NCBI RefSeq assembly: GCF_011250565.1
Contig: NZ_JAANMS010000035.1
Location: 1-50,437, forward strand
Reading direction: 5' to 3'
From: Nocardioides sp. IC4_145
Lineage (GTDB): Bacteria > Actinomycetota > Actinomycetes > Propionibacteriales > Nocardioidaceae
Length of the DNA stretch: 50,437 nt
Part shown: positions 43,502 to 50,437 of the stretch, in pieces
Position numbering within the stretch: position 1 is the first letter of the stretch
Layout of the letters: each line of letters opens with the position of its first letter
The notes under the pieces: model-generated
What the model saw: only the letters and a program-made list of their open reading frames with translations
Databases searched by the model: none
What the model was told of the DNA's origin: nothing
Made by a program: the position numbers and the translations under genes

Positions 43502-44599
43502 GTGAAGCGGAAGCACAGCTTGGCCATGGCGGCCCTGATGGGGCTGGCCCTGACGGTCTCGGCCTGCGGGTCGGACGACGGCGGCGACAGCGCCGGCGAC
43601 GGGGGCAGCAGCCAGAGCAGCAGCGCCGACGGCAAGATCGGCGTCATCCTGCCCGACACCGAGTCCTCGGTGCGCTGGGAGAGCGCGGACCGCCCGGCGC
43701 TCGAGGCCGCCTTCGACGAGGCCGGCGTCGAGTACGACATCCAGAACGCCGAGGGCGACGCGGAGCGGATGACCCAGATCGCCGACACGATGATCGGCAA
43801 CGGCGTCACCGTCCTCGCGATCGTCAACCTCGACTCCGAGTCGGGCGCGGCCATCCAGGAGAAGGCCTCCTCGCAGGGCGTCGCCACCATCGACTACGAC
43901 CGCCTGACCCTCGGCGGGTCGGCGGAGTACTACGTCTCCTTCGACAACACCGTCGTCGGCGAGCTCCAGGGCCAGGGCCTCGCGGACTGCCTCGGTGACA
44001 AGCCCGCCAACATCGTCTTCCTCAACGGCTCGCCGACCGACAACAACGCGACGCTGTTCGCCGAGGGCGCGCACAGCGTGCTCGACGGGATCGACAGCTA
44101 CAAGAACGTCGGCGAGCAGGCCGTCCCCGACTGGGACAACGAGGAGGCGGCGACGATCTTCCAGCAGCTCTACACCGCCGCCGACGGCAAGGTCGACGGC
44201 GTCCTCGCCGCCAACGACGGCCTCGCCGGTGCCGCGATCGGCATCCTCGAGGGCAACGGCCAGGCCGGCAAGGTCCCGGTCACCGGCCAGGACGCGACCG
44301 TCGAGGGCCTGCAGAACGTCCTCGCCGGCACCCAGTGCATGACGGTCTACAAGTCCGCCAAGCAGGAGGCCGCGGCGCTCGCCGAGGCTGCGATCGCGCT
44401 GGTCAACGGCGAGGAGGCCGAGACCACCGGCACGACGACCGACGCCGAGGGCGGCCGCGACGTGCCGTCGATCCTGCTCGAGCCGCAGTCGATCACCAAG
44501 GACAACGTCGGCGACGTGATCGACGACGGCGGCCAGAAGGTCGAGGACGTCTGCACCGGCAAGTTCGAGAAGCTCTGCGCCGACGCCGGCATCTCCTGA
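43502..44599 (+). CDS. xylF: Sugar ABC transporter substrate-binding lipoprotein (XylF-like)
   Basis: A 365-aa extracytoplasmic binding protein. The lipoprotein signal ends in LTVSAC with lipidated Cys22, followed by a Gly/Ser/Asp linker. The periplasmic-binding fold (VILPDTESSVRWESADRP, VLAANDGLAGAAIG, VTGQDA) belongs to the ribose/xylose group. AGGAGG lies 8 nt before GTG 43502. The nearby xylA makes D-xylose the best guess for the ligand. A strong hairpin after the gene probably makes it more abundant than the rest of the transporter. Confidence 0.92.
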   Translation: MKRKHSLAMAALMGLALTVSACGSDDGGDSAGDGGSSQSSSADGKIGVILPDTESSVRWESADRPALEAAFDEAGVEYDIQNAEGDAERMTQIADTMIGNGVTVLAIVNLDSESGAAIQEKASSQGVATIDYDRLTLGGSAEYYVSFDNTVVGELQGQGLADCLGDKPANIVFLNGSPTDNNATLFAEGAHSVLDGIDSYKNVGEQAVPDWDNEEAATIFQQLYTAADGKVDGVLAANDGLAGAAIGILEGNGQAGKVPVTGQDATVEGLQNVLAGTQCMTVYKSAKQEAAALAEAAIALVNGEEAETTGTTTDAEGGRDVPSILLEPQSITKDNVGDVIDDGGQKVEDVCTGKFEKLCADAGIS

Positions 44600-44658
44600 G
44601 CCGTCCCGAGCAACCCGAGCAACGCCCGAGGTCCTGACCCGTCGGACCTCACCTGATC

Positions 44659-44688
44659 GGCGCCCGGGCCGCACGCGGCCCGGGCGCC
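44659..44688 (+). terminator. Attenuating hairpin after the binding-protein gene
   Basis: GGCGCCCGGGCCGC and GCGGCCCGGGCGCC form a 14-bp perfect stem with a 2-nt loop, followed by TTTCGTT. It is probably a partial terminator that lowers expression of the ATPase and permease. Confidence 0.75.
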
Positions 44689-44700
44689 TTTCGTTCACCC

Positions 44701-44710
44701 GCACAACAAA
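44701..44710 (+). promoter_or_regulatory. Operator half-site before the ATPase gene
   Basis: GCACAACAAA is identical to 43429-43438 in the upstream operator. Only one half of the palindrome is present, 21 bp before ATG 44731. Confidence 0.35.
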
Positions 44711-44730
44711 TCCCGAGGGAGTAGGACTCC

Positions 44731-45504
44731 ATGACTCAACCGCTGCTCGAGCTGCGCGGGGTCAACAAGAGCTTCGGCGCCGTGCACGTCCTCCACGACG
44801 TGGACTTCGCCGTCTACCCGGGCCAGGTCACCGCGCTCGTCGGTGACAACGGCGCCGGCAAGTCGACGCTGGTCAAGATCATCGCCGGCATCTACGGCCG
44901 CGACAGCGGGGACTACGTCTTCGAGGGCGAGACCGTCGCGGTCCACGGCCCGCGCGACGTCGCGGCGCTCGGGGTCGAGGTCGTCTACCAGGACCTCGCG
45001 CTGTGCGACAACCTCGACATCGTCGAGAACATGTTCCTCGGCCGCGAGGAGACCCGGGGCATCGGCCTCGACGAGGTCGCCATGGAGGCCCGCGCCCGCG
45101 AGACCCTCGCCTCGCTTTCGGTCCGCACCGTCAAGTCGGTGCGCCAGAGCGTCTCGAGCCTGTCCGGTGGCCAGCGGCAGACCGTCGCCATCGCCAAGGC
45201 CGTGCTGTGGAACTCCAAGATCGTCCTGCTCGACGAGCCGACCGCGGCGCTCGGCGTCGCGCAGACCCGCCAGGTCCTGGACCTGGTACGCCGCCTGGCC
45301 GACCGCGGCCTCGGGGTCGTGCTGATCTCGCACAACATGACCGACGTGTTCGAGGTCGCCGACCGGATCACCGCGCTCTACCTCGGGCGGGTCGCGGCCG
45401 ACGTACCGGCCAAGGACCTCACCCACAGCCAGGTCGTCGAGCTGATCACCGCCGGCCGCTCCGGTGACCTCGGCATCACCAACGTCGCCACCGCCACGAT
45501 CTGA
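44731..45504 (+). CDS. xylG: Sugar ABC transporter ATP-binding protein, single domain (XylG-like)
   Basis: A 257-aa ATPase. Walker A GDNGAGKST, Q-loop VVYQDLALCDN, signature LSGGQRQTVAIAKA, Walker B IVLLDEPT and switch His in LISHN are all present. Classical XylG/RbsA proteins have two such domains in about 500 aa; this one has only one, so the working transporter would use a homodimer, as seen in many actinobacterial operons. GAGGGAG precedes the ATG. It lies 10 bp before the permease gene. Confidence 0.93.
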   Translation: MTQPLLELRGVNKSFGAVHVLHDVDFAVYPGQVTALVGDNGAGKSTLVKIIAGIYGRDSGDYVFEGETVAVHGPRDVAALGVEVVYQDLALCDNLDIVENMFLGREETRGIGLDEVAMEARARETLASLSVRTVKSVRQSVSSLSGGQRQTVAIAKAVLWNSKIVLLDEPTAALGVAQTRQVLDLVRRLADRGLGVVLISHNMTDVFEVADRITALYLGRVAADVPAKDLTHSQVVELITAGRSGDLGITNVATATI

Positions 45505-45514
45505 GGACGAAGAG

Positions 45515-46792
45515 ATGACCCTGCAGACCGAGACCACCGACCAGCAGTCGGCGGCGCACGGCTTCGACAACGACAACCGGCAGGCGGCGACGATCGGCGA
45601 CGCCGCCCGCGACTACCTCAACCGCCTGCGCGGCGGCGACATGGGCTCGCTGCCGGCGATCCTGGGCCTGGTCGTGCTCTTCGTGGTGTTCAGCTCGCTC
45701 CACGACCGGTTCCTGACGACGTACAACATGGCCAACCTGGTCGTGCAGGCCGGCTCCATCTGCGTCCTCGCGATGGGCCTGGTCTTCGTCCTGCTCCTCG
45801 GCGAGATCGACCTGTCCGCCGGCGTCGCGGGTGGCGCCTCGGCGACGATCACCGCGCTGGTGATGATCGACCACGGCTGGACCTGGTGGACCGCGGCCCT
45901 CGCCGGCATCGCGATCGGCGCGCTCATCGGCCTGGCGATCGGCTCGCTGGTGACGTTGCTCGGCATCCCGTCGTTCGTCGTGACGCTGGCCTTCTTCCTC
46001 GCCCTCCAAGCGGTGCCCCTCAAACTCATCGGCTCCGGCGGCTCGCTGCGCTTCGACGACGAGGTCCTGCGCGGCCTGTCGATCAAGAACGTCCCCGTCA
46101 CGGCGGGCTGGATCGCGGCGGTCGTCATCGTGCTCGGCTTCGCGGCGGTGCAGCTGTTCCAGTACCGCACCCGCGCCACCCGCGGCCTGGTCCACAAGCC
46201 GCTCGCCCTCGTGCTCGTCCAGGTGGGCGTGCTGGCCGCCATCGTCCTCGGCCTCACCGCCCTGCTCAGCGCCAACCGCGCGCCGAACCCCGACATCTTC
46301 ACGATCGCGGGCATCCCGTGGGTGGCGCCGGTCGTCATCGCGCTGCTGCTCTTCTGGACCTTCGTGCTGACCCGCACCCGCTTCGGCCGCCACCTCTACG
46401 CCGTCGGCGGCAACGCCGAGGCCGCCCGCCGGGCCGGCATCAACGTCACCAGGATCAAGATCACCGCCTTCGTCATCGCCTCCTCGATGGCGGCGATCAG
46501 CGGCCTGCTCGCCGCGTCGTACACCGGCAAGGTCTCGCCCGGCTCGGGTGGCGGCAACGTGCTGCTGTACGCCGTCGGCGCGGCCGTCATCGGCGGCACC
46601 AGCCTCTTCGGCGGCCGGGGTCGCGCGATCGACGCCGTGGTCGGCGGCCTGGTGATCGCGACGATCCCCAACGGTCTGGGCCTGCTCAACCAGGCGAGCT
46701 ACATCAACTTCCTCGTCACCGGCGGCGTCCTGCTCCTGGCCGCCAGCGTCGACGCCGTCTCCCGCCGTCGTCGCTCCGCGGCCGGCGTCTAG
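45515..46792 (+). CDS. xylH: Sugar ABC transporter permease (XylH-like)
   Basis: A 425-aa permease with about ten membrane helices. GLVFVLLLGEIDLSAG and AVGGNAEAARRAGINVTRIK are the conserved RbsC/XylH segments; the latter is the ATPase-coupling loop. An N-terminal soluble stretch of about 45 residues precedes the first helix. Start ATG 45515 follows GGACGAAGAG; the frame upstream overlaps the ATPase gene. Seven bp separate it from the ROK gene. Confidence 0.93.
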   Translation: MTLQTETTDQQSAAHGFDNDNRQAATIGDAARDYLNRLRGGDMGSLPAILGLVVLFVVFSSLHDRFLTTYNMANLVVQAGSICVLAMGLVFVLLLGEIDLSAGVAGGASATITALVMIDHGWTWWTAALAGIAIGALIGLAIGSLVTLLGIPSFVVTLAFFLALQAVPLKLIGSGGSLRFDDEVLRGLSIKNVPVTAGWIAAVVIVLGFAAVQLFQYRTRATRGLVHKPLALVLVQVGVLAAIVLGLTALLSANRAPNPDIFTIAGIPWVAPVVIALLLFWTFVLTRTRFGRHLYAVGGNAEAARRAGINVTRIKITAFVIASSMAAISGLLAASYTGKVSPGSGGGNVLLYAVGAAVIGGTSLFGGRGRAIDAVVGGLVIATIPNGLGLLNQASYINFLVTGGVLLLAASVDAVSRRRRSAAGV

Positions 46793-46799
46793 GCGCGGG

Positions 46800-48026
46800 G
46801 TGACGGCGCAGCGGCGCGGCCTCGGCACCAACCAGGAGGCGGTGCGACGACACAACCTCGGCACGGTGCTGCGGCACGTCCACGGCGCGCGCCAGATCTC
46901 CCGGGCGCAGCTGACTGCGCTGATGGCGCTCAACCGCAGCACGATCGCCGACCTGGTGCTCGAGCTGGAGTCGCTCGGCGTCGTCGAGCAGACCGTGCCG
47001 ACCGGCGTCCGCTCGGGCGCCGGCCGGCCGTCGGCCGGGGTGCGGCTGGCCGAGGTCGGTCCCTACGTCGTCGCCGTCGACCTCGGCGTGGACCGGGCGG
47101 TCGTGGCCCGGGTCGCGCTCGGCGGCGACGTCGTCGAGCGGGCGACCGCGCCGATCCCGAGCGGCGGGGGCGAGGCCTGGCAGGTCGGCTCGACCGTGGC
47201 CGGCCTCATCCGCCGCGTGGTCGAGGGCGCGCCGGCGGCCGCGCCGCTGCTCGGCGTGGGCATTAGCGTCCCCGGCCTGGTCCGCCGCAGCGACGGACTG
47301 GTGCGCCTCGCGCCGAACCTGGAGTGGCGGGACGTGTCCTTCGGCTCGATCGTCCTCGCGGCGCTCGGTGTCGACGTGCCCGTCCAGCTCGCCAACGACG
47401 CCGACCTCGGCGCGCTCGCCGAGCACCGCCGCGGCGCCGGCCTCGGCATCGACGACCTCATCTACATCTCCGGCAACGTCGGCGTCGGTGCCGGCGTGAT
47501 CACCGGCGGCGTGCGGCTCGAGGGCGCGGGCGGGTACGCCGGCGAGGTCGGCCACCTGCCGTTCGCGCCCGAGGGGCGGCTGTGCCACTGCGGCAACGTC
47601 GGCTGCTGGGAGACCGAGGTCGGTGCGCACGCGATCGCCGCCGCCATCGGCTGCCCGGAGTCCGACGTGGTCACCCTCGGCGACGTCCTCGACGAGTACG
47701 CCGGACCCCAGCGCGCGCTGGGCGCCACCGGCAAGGCGTTGGGCTACGGCCTGGCCTCGATCGTCAACGCGTTCAACCCGCGGCTGGTGGTGCTCGGCGG
47801 CTACCTCAGCTCGCTCTACGCGCTGGTCCGCCACGAGGTCGACGACGCCCTCGCGGAGCGCGCCCTGCCGGCCCCGCACGAGTCGGTCACCCTCTCGCTG
47901 CCCGGCCTCGGCTCGGACTCGGTGCTCCTCGGCGCGGCCGAGATCGCCCTCGAGCCCCTCTTCGCCGACCCCGTCGCCGCGCTGGGCACCGCCCTGGTCG
48001 ACGTCGGCGCCCGGCTGGCGGGGTAG
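46800..48026 (+). CDS. ROK-family transcriptional regulator (XylR-like)
   Basis: A 408-aa regulator. N-terminal winged helix (TNQEAVRRHNLGTVLRHVH, SRAQLTALMALNRSTIADLV), then a ROK sugar-kinase-like domain with GYAGEVGHLPF and the zinc motif CHCGNVGCWE. It is cotranscribed with the transporter, so it probably represses the operon at GTTGTGCCGCACAAC and is released by xylose (inference). GTG 46800 gives the usual ROK N-terminus. The stop codon lies in a 17-bp hairpin arm shared with the end of the next, convergent gene. Confidence 0.93.
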   Translation: MTAQRRGLGTNQEAVRRHNLGTVLRHVHGARQISRAQLTALMALNRSTIADLVLELESLGVVEQTVPTGVRSGAGRPSAGVRLAEVGPYVVAVDLGVDRAVVARVALGGDVVERATAPIPSGGGEAWQVGSTVAGLIRRVVEGAPAAAPLLGVGISVPGLVRRSDGLVRLAPNLEWRDVSFGSIVLAALGVDVPVQLANDADLGALAEHRRGAGLGIDDLIYISGNVGVGAGVITGGVRLEGAGGYAGEVGHLPFAPEGRLCHCGNVGCWETEVGAHAIAAAIGCPESDVVTLGDVLDEYAGPQRALGATGKALGYGLASIVNAFNPRLVVLGGYLSSLYALVRHEVDDALAERALPAPHESVTLSLPGLGSDSVLLGAAEIALEPLFADPVAALGTALVDVGARLAG

Positions 48027-48087
48027 TAACGGACGGAAAGGTCCGTGGCCAACCCGGTGACGGACAGAAACGTCCGTTACTACCCCG
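48019..48087. terminator. Hairpin containing the ROK gene stop codon
   Basis: A 17-bp perfect stem, 48019-48035 with 48071-48087. The left arm contains the TAG stop at 48024-48026. The loop holds a second small pairing (GTCCGT/ACGGAC). It separates two convergent ROK genes. Confidence 0.75.
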
Positions 48088-48117
48088 ACGGCGGCACCCG
48101 GGCAGGCCGATCAGGGG

Positions 48118-49287
48118 TCAGGTGGTCGGGAGGTCGGCGGTCCCGGTGAGGACCCGGGCGAGGGACTGCTCGGCGGCGCCGAGGGCGGCGGCGCGGAGGT
48201 CGAGGGTGCCCAGCCGGAGCTCGGGGCGGACCTGGACGTCGGAGGCCAGCCGGGCGTCGAGCACGCGGCGGGCCGGGCCGAGGACGAGCTCGCCGAGCGG
48301 CACGAAGTAGCCGCCGAGCACCACCACGGCCGGGTCAAGGACGCCGGCGAGGATCGCCAGCCCCAGCCCGAGGTCCTCGCCGACCCGCTCGACGGTGGCG
48401 CGGGCGGCCAGGTCGTCGGCGGCGCGGGCGGCGACGGCCTCGGCGGTCGTCAGCGGGGTGTCGAGCTCGGCCATGCCGAGGGCGTCGAGCACGGCGAGCA
48501 GGCCGATCGAGGCCTCCCAGCAGCCGCGGCGGCCGCAGCCGCACGGCGCGGTCGGGTCGCCGACCGGCATGTGGCCGACCTCGCCGGCGAAGCCCGCCCC
48601 GCCCTGCACGAGCTGCCCGCCGACGACGATCCCGGCGCCGATGCCGACGGTGCCGGTGAGGTAGAGCGCGTGGTCGACGCCGCGGGCCGCGCCGTGGTGC
48701 GCCTCGGCGTACGCCGCGCAGTTGGCGTCGTTGACGACGCGGACGTCAGCGGGTGGGCAGCCGAGCGCCGCGGCGACCTCGGCGACGAGGGAGTCGCCCC
48801 GCAGCGGGAGGTTCGGCGCCCAGGCGACGGTGCGGTCGTCGTCGCGCACGAGCGCGGGGACGGCGACGGTGGTGCCGAGCAGGCGACCCGGGTGGGCGGC
48901 GCGGACCTCGGCGGCCAGCCCGAGGAGCACGCCGAGGCGGTCCTCCCCGGCCGGCCGGGACTCGCTGGTGAGCACGTCGCCGGCGAGGTCGACGACGACG
49001 GCCGAGACGTAGTCGACGTTGAGCTCCAGCCCGAGCCCCAGGTGGGACCCGGCGCGGAGCGAGAGGGGGCGGCTGGGCCGGCCGCGGGCAGGAGCAGCAG
49101 GCGCGTCGTCGACCAGGGCCTCGACGACGGCGCCGGCCTCCTCGAGGTCGGCGACGATCGCGCCGACCGTGGCCTTGGCCAACCCGGTGCGCTGCGCCAG
49201 CCCGGCCCGCGAGGCGGGTCCGAGCCGGCGCAGCGACTGCAGCACGGCCGCGGTGTTCGCGCGGCGCAGCTGCCCGGTGGTGCTCAC
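48118..49287 (-). CDS. Second ROK-family transcriptional regulator
   Basis: A 389-aa ROK protein. Winged helix (RRANTAAVLQSLRRLGPASR, TGLAKATVGAIVADLEEAG), sugar-binding GFAGEVGHMPVG and zinc motif CGCGRRGCWE. It starts at GTG 49287, 19 bp after the xylA stop on the same strand, so it is probably cotranscribed with xylA. It differs clearly from the ROK protein at 46800, so it is not a recent tandem copy. It likely controls xylA and perhaps other xylose genes outside the window. Confidence 0.92.
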   Translation of the reverse strand: MSTTGQLRRANTAAVLQSLRRLGPASRAGLAQRTGLAKATVGAIVADLEEAGAVVEALVDDAPAAPARGRPSRPLSLRAGSHLGLGLELNVDYVSAVVVDLAGDVLTSESRPAGEDRLGVLLGLAAEVRAAHPGRLLGTTVAVPALVRDDDRTVAWAPNLPLRGDSLVAEVAAALGCPPADVRVVNDANCAAYAEAHHGAARGVDHALYLTGTVGIGAGIVVGGQLVQGGAGFAGEVGHMPVGDPTAPCGCGRRGCWEASIGLLAVLDALGMAELDTPLTTAEAVAARAADDLAARATVERVGEDLGLGLAILAGVLDPAVVVLGGYFVPLGELVLGPARRVLDARLASDVQVRPELRLGTLDLRAAALGAAEQSLARVLTGTADLPTT

Positions 49288-49306
49288 GTGGAGGTGACGG
49301 TGCTCG

Positions 49307-50437
49307 TCAGCGCACGCCGTACAGGTGCTCGAGCGCGAGCTGGTCGAGGTGCTCGGTCGCGGCGCCCTGCTGCGCGAGGACCTCCGGGTCCGGGAGCTCC
49401 CACTCCAGGAGGCCCTGCCAGCCCTCGCCGTCGCCGAGGGTGGGCTGCGCGAGGTCGGGCAGCTTGGCCGCCGCGAGCGCCTCCTGCACCTCCGGGTCGG
49501 CGCGGAACGCCTTCACCTTCTCGCGCAGGATGAGGTAGTTGCGCATGTTGGCCGCGGCCGAGACCCAGACGCCGGCCTCGTCCTCGATGCGCGAGGGCTT
49601 GTAGTCGAAGTGGACCGGGCCGTCGTAGCCACCGGCCAGCAGCGCGTCGACCACCCAGAACGCGCCGCGCACGTTGCCGGCGCCGAAGCGGAGGTCCTGG
49701 TCGTACTTCGGACCGTTCTGGCCGTTGAGGTCGATGTGGTACAGCTTCCCCTGCCACAGCGCCTGGGCGTAGCCCGCGGCCGCGTTCATGCCGGCCATCT
49801 CCTCGTGCCCGATCTCCGGGTTCACGCCGACCAGCTCGGGGCGCTCCAGCTCGTTGATGAAGGCCAGCGCGTGGCCGATCGTCGGGAGCAGGATGTCGCC
49901 GCGGGGCTCGTTCGGCTTCGGCTCGATCGCGAAGCGCAGGTCGTAGCCCTGGTCGACGACGTACTGGCCGAGGACGTCGAAGGCCTCCTTCATCCGGTCC
50001 AGCGCGACGGCGGTGTCCTGCGACGCGCCGTACTCCGCGCCCTCGCGGCCGCCCCAGGCGACGTAGACCTTCGCGCCGAGCTCGGCGGCGAGGTCGACGT
50101 TGCGCATGACCTTGCGGATCGCGAAGCGGCGGATGTCGCGGTCGTTGTTGGTGAAGCCCCCGGCCTTGAAGACCGGGTGGCTGAACAGGTTGGTGGTCGC
50201 GGTCGTGACGACCAGGCCGGTGTCGGCGAGGCCCTTCTTGAACCGATCGATGATCTGCTGGCGGGTCGCGTCGTCGCTGCCGAACGGGATGACGTCGTCG
50301 TCGTGGAAGTTCACGCCGTAGGCGCCGAGCTCGGCGAGCTTCTCCAGCGCGTGCACGGTGTCCATCGGCGGACGGGTGGCGCCGCCGAAGGGGTCGACGC
50401 CCTGCCAGCCGACGGTCCAGAGGCCGAAGGAGAACTT
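49307..50437 (-). CDS. xylA: Xylose isomerase, 5' end beyond the window
   Basis: At least 377 residues of xylose isomerase, which converts D-xylose to D-xylulose. [19 protein letters not shown] at the window edge is near the true N-terminus, so only a few codons are missing. [35 protein letters not shown] (metal-binding Glu) and HFDYKPSR are the family signatures, matching the actinobacterial class I enzyme of about 385-395 aa. The ATG at 50365 is internal and is not the start. Downstream lies the second ROK gene. Confidence 0.96.
   Translation of the reverse strand, partial: KFSFGLWTVGWQGVDPFGGATRPPMDTVHALEKLAELGAYGVNFHDDDVIPFGSDDATRQQIIDRFKKGLADTGLVVTTATTNLFSHPVFKAGGFTNNDRDIRRFAIRKVMRNVDLAAELGAKVYVAWGGREGAEYGASQDTAVALDRMKEAFDVLGQYVVDQGYDLRFAIEPKPNEPRGDILLPTIGHALAFINELERPELVGVNPEIGHEEMAGMNAAAGYAQALWQGKLYHIDLNGQNGPKYDQDLRFGAGNVRGAFWVVDALLAGGYDGPVHFDYKPSRIEDEAGVWVSAAANMRNYLILREKVKAFRADPEVQEALAAAKLPDLAQPTLGDGEGWQGLLEWELPDPEVLAQQGAATEHLDQLALEHLYGVR

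Noticed and set aside
44731..45504. Single-domain ABC ATPase as a truncated XylG pseudogene
   Set aside because: All ATPase motifs are intact, the stop is followed at normal spacing by the permease, and single-domain forms are common in such operons.

Overview
The window is about 50.4 kb of very GC-rich DNA (roughly 72% by eye). It is densely coded, uses many GTG starts, has stop/start overlaps of the ATGA and GTGA kind, and has several apparently leaderless promoters in which a TANNNT box sits 6-7 nt before the start codon. Together with Mqo, a FurA-KatG pair and ROK-regulated xylose genes this points to a high-GC actinobacterium, most like Nocardioides or a relative (inference). No rRNA, tRNA, CRISPR array, insertion sequence or phage gene was seen.

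Region 1 (1-19.7 kb) is a catabolic island for a nitrogen heterocycle, arranged as several transcription units. On the minus strand, a DUF2877 (AllH/YlbF-like) gene, fdrA and the first bases of a further gene (expected AllG/YlbE-like) run leftwards from a compact divergent promoter shared with a PucR-family regulator. On the plus strand follow a UraA-type NCS2 permease; a three-subunit molybdenum hydroxylase (FAD, 2Fe-2S, Mo) with a CoxG-like protein; an amidase-signature hydrolase; a hypothetical membrane protein; hydantoinase/oxoprolinase A and B subunits; an NmrA-like protein; carbamate kinase; and a cyanurate hydrolase/barbiturase-family ring opener. A 16-bp perfect terminator hairpin closes the island. 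Uricase, allantoinase, urease and urea amidolyase genes are absent from the window. My reading is an oxidative pyrimidine (uracil to barbiturate) route. In it, ureidomalonate, the one-carbon homologue of oxalurate, would be split by an FdrA/AllGH-type carbamoyltransferase to carbamoyl phosphate, and carbamate kinase would then make ATP. This is a hypothesis. The individual families are well recognised; the combination and substrate are inferred.

Region 2 (19.7-29.1 kb) holds an EamA exporter and a MocR-type GntR/aminotransferase regulator whose start codons overlap head to head inside an inverted repeat. It continues with a CaiB/BaiF CoA-transferase, a secreted serine hydrolase of the beta-lactamase fold, a NarL-type two-component pair, malate:quinone oxidoreductase and a RutE-like nitroreductase.

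Region 3 (29.2-43.3 kb) holds katG and furA with a recognisable Fur-type operator, a GAF-LuxR regulator beside an acyl-CoA ligase, ilvA (whose -10 box includes the stop codon of the ligase), a 5'-3' exonuclease, a membrane class III adenylate cyclase, a LysR regulator divergent from an aldehyde dehydrogenase with a clear palindromic operator, and SelO.

Region 4 (43.4-50.4 kb) is a xylose-type locus: lipoprotein binding protein, single-domain ABC ATPase, permease and a ROK regulator on the plus strand. These converge on a second ROK regulator and a xylA truncated by the window edge on the minus strand. Several intergenic gaps carry long perfect hairpins, three of which include the stop codon of the upstream gene. 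No gene-free stretch exceeds 300 bases.
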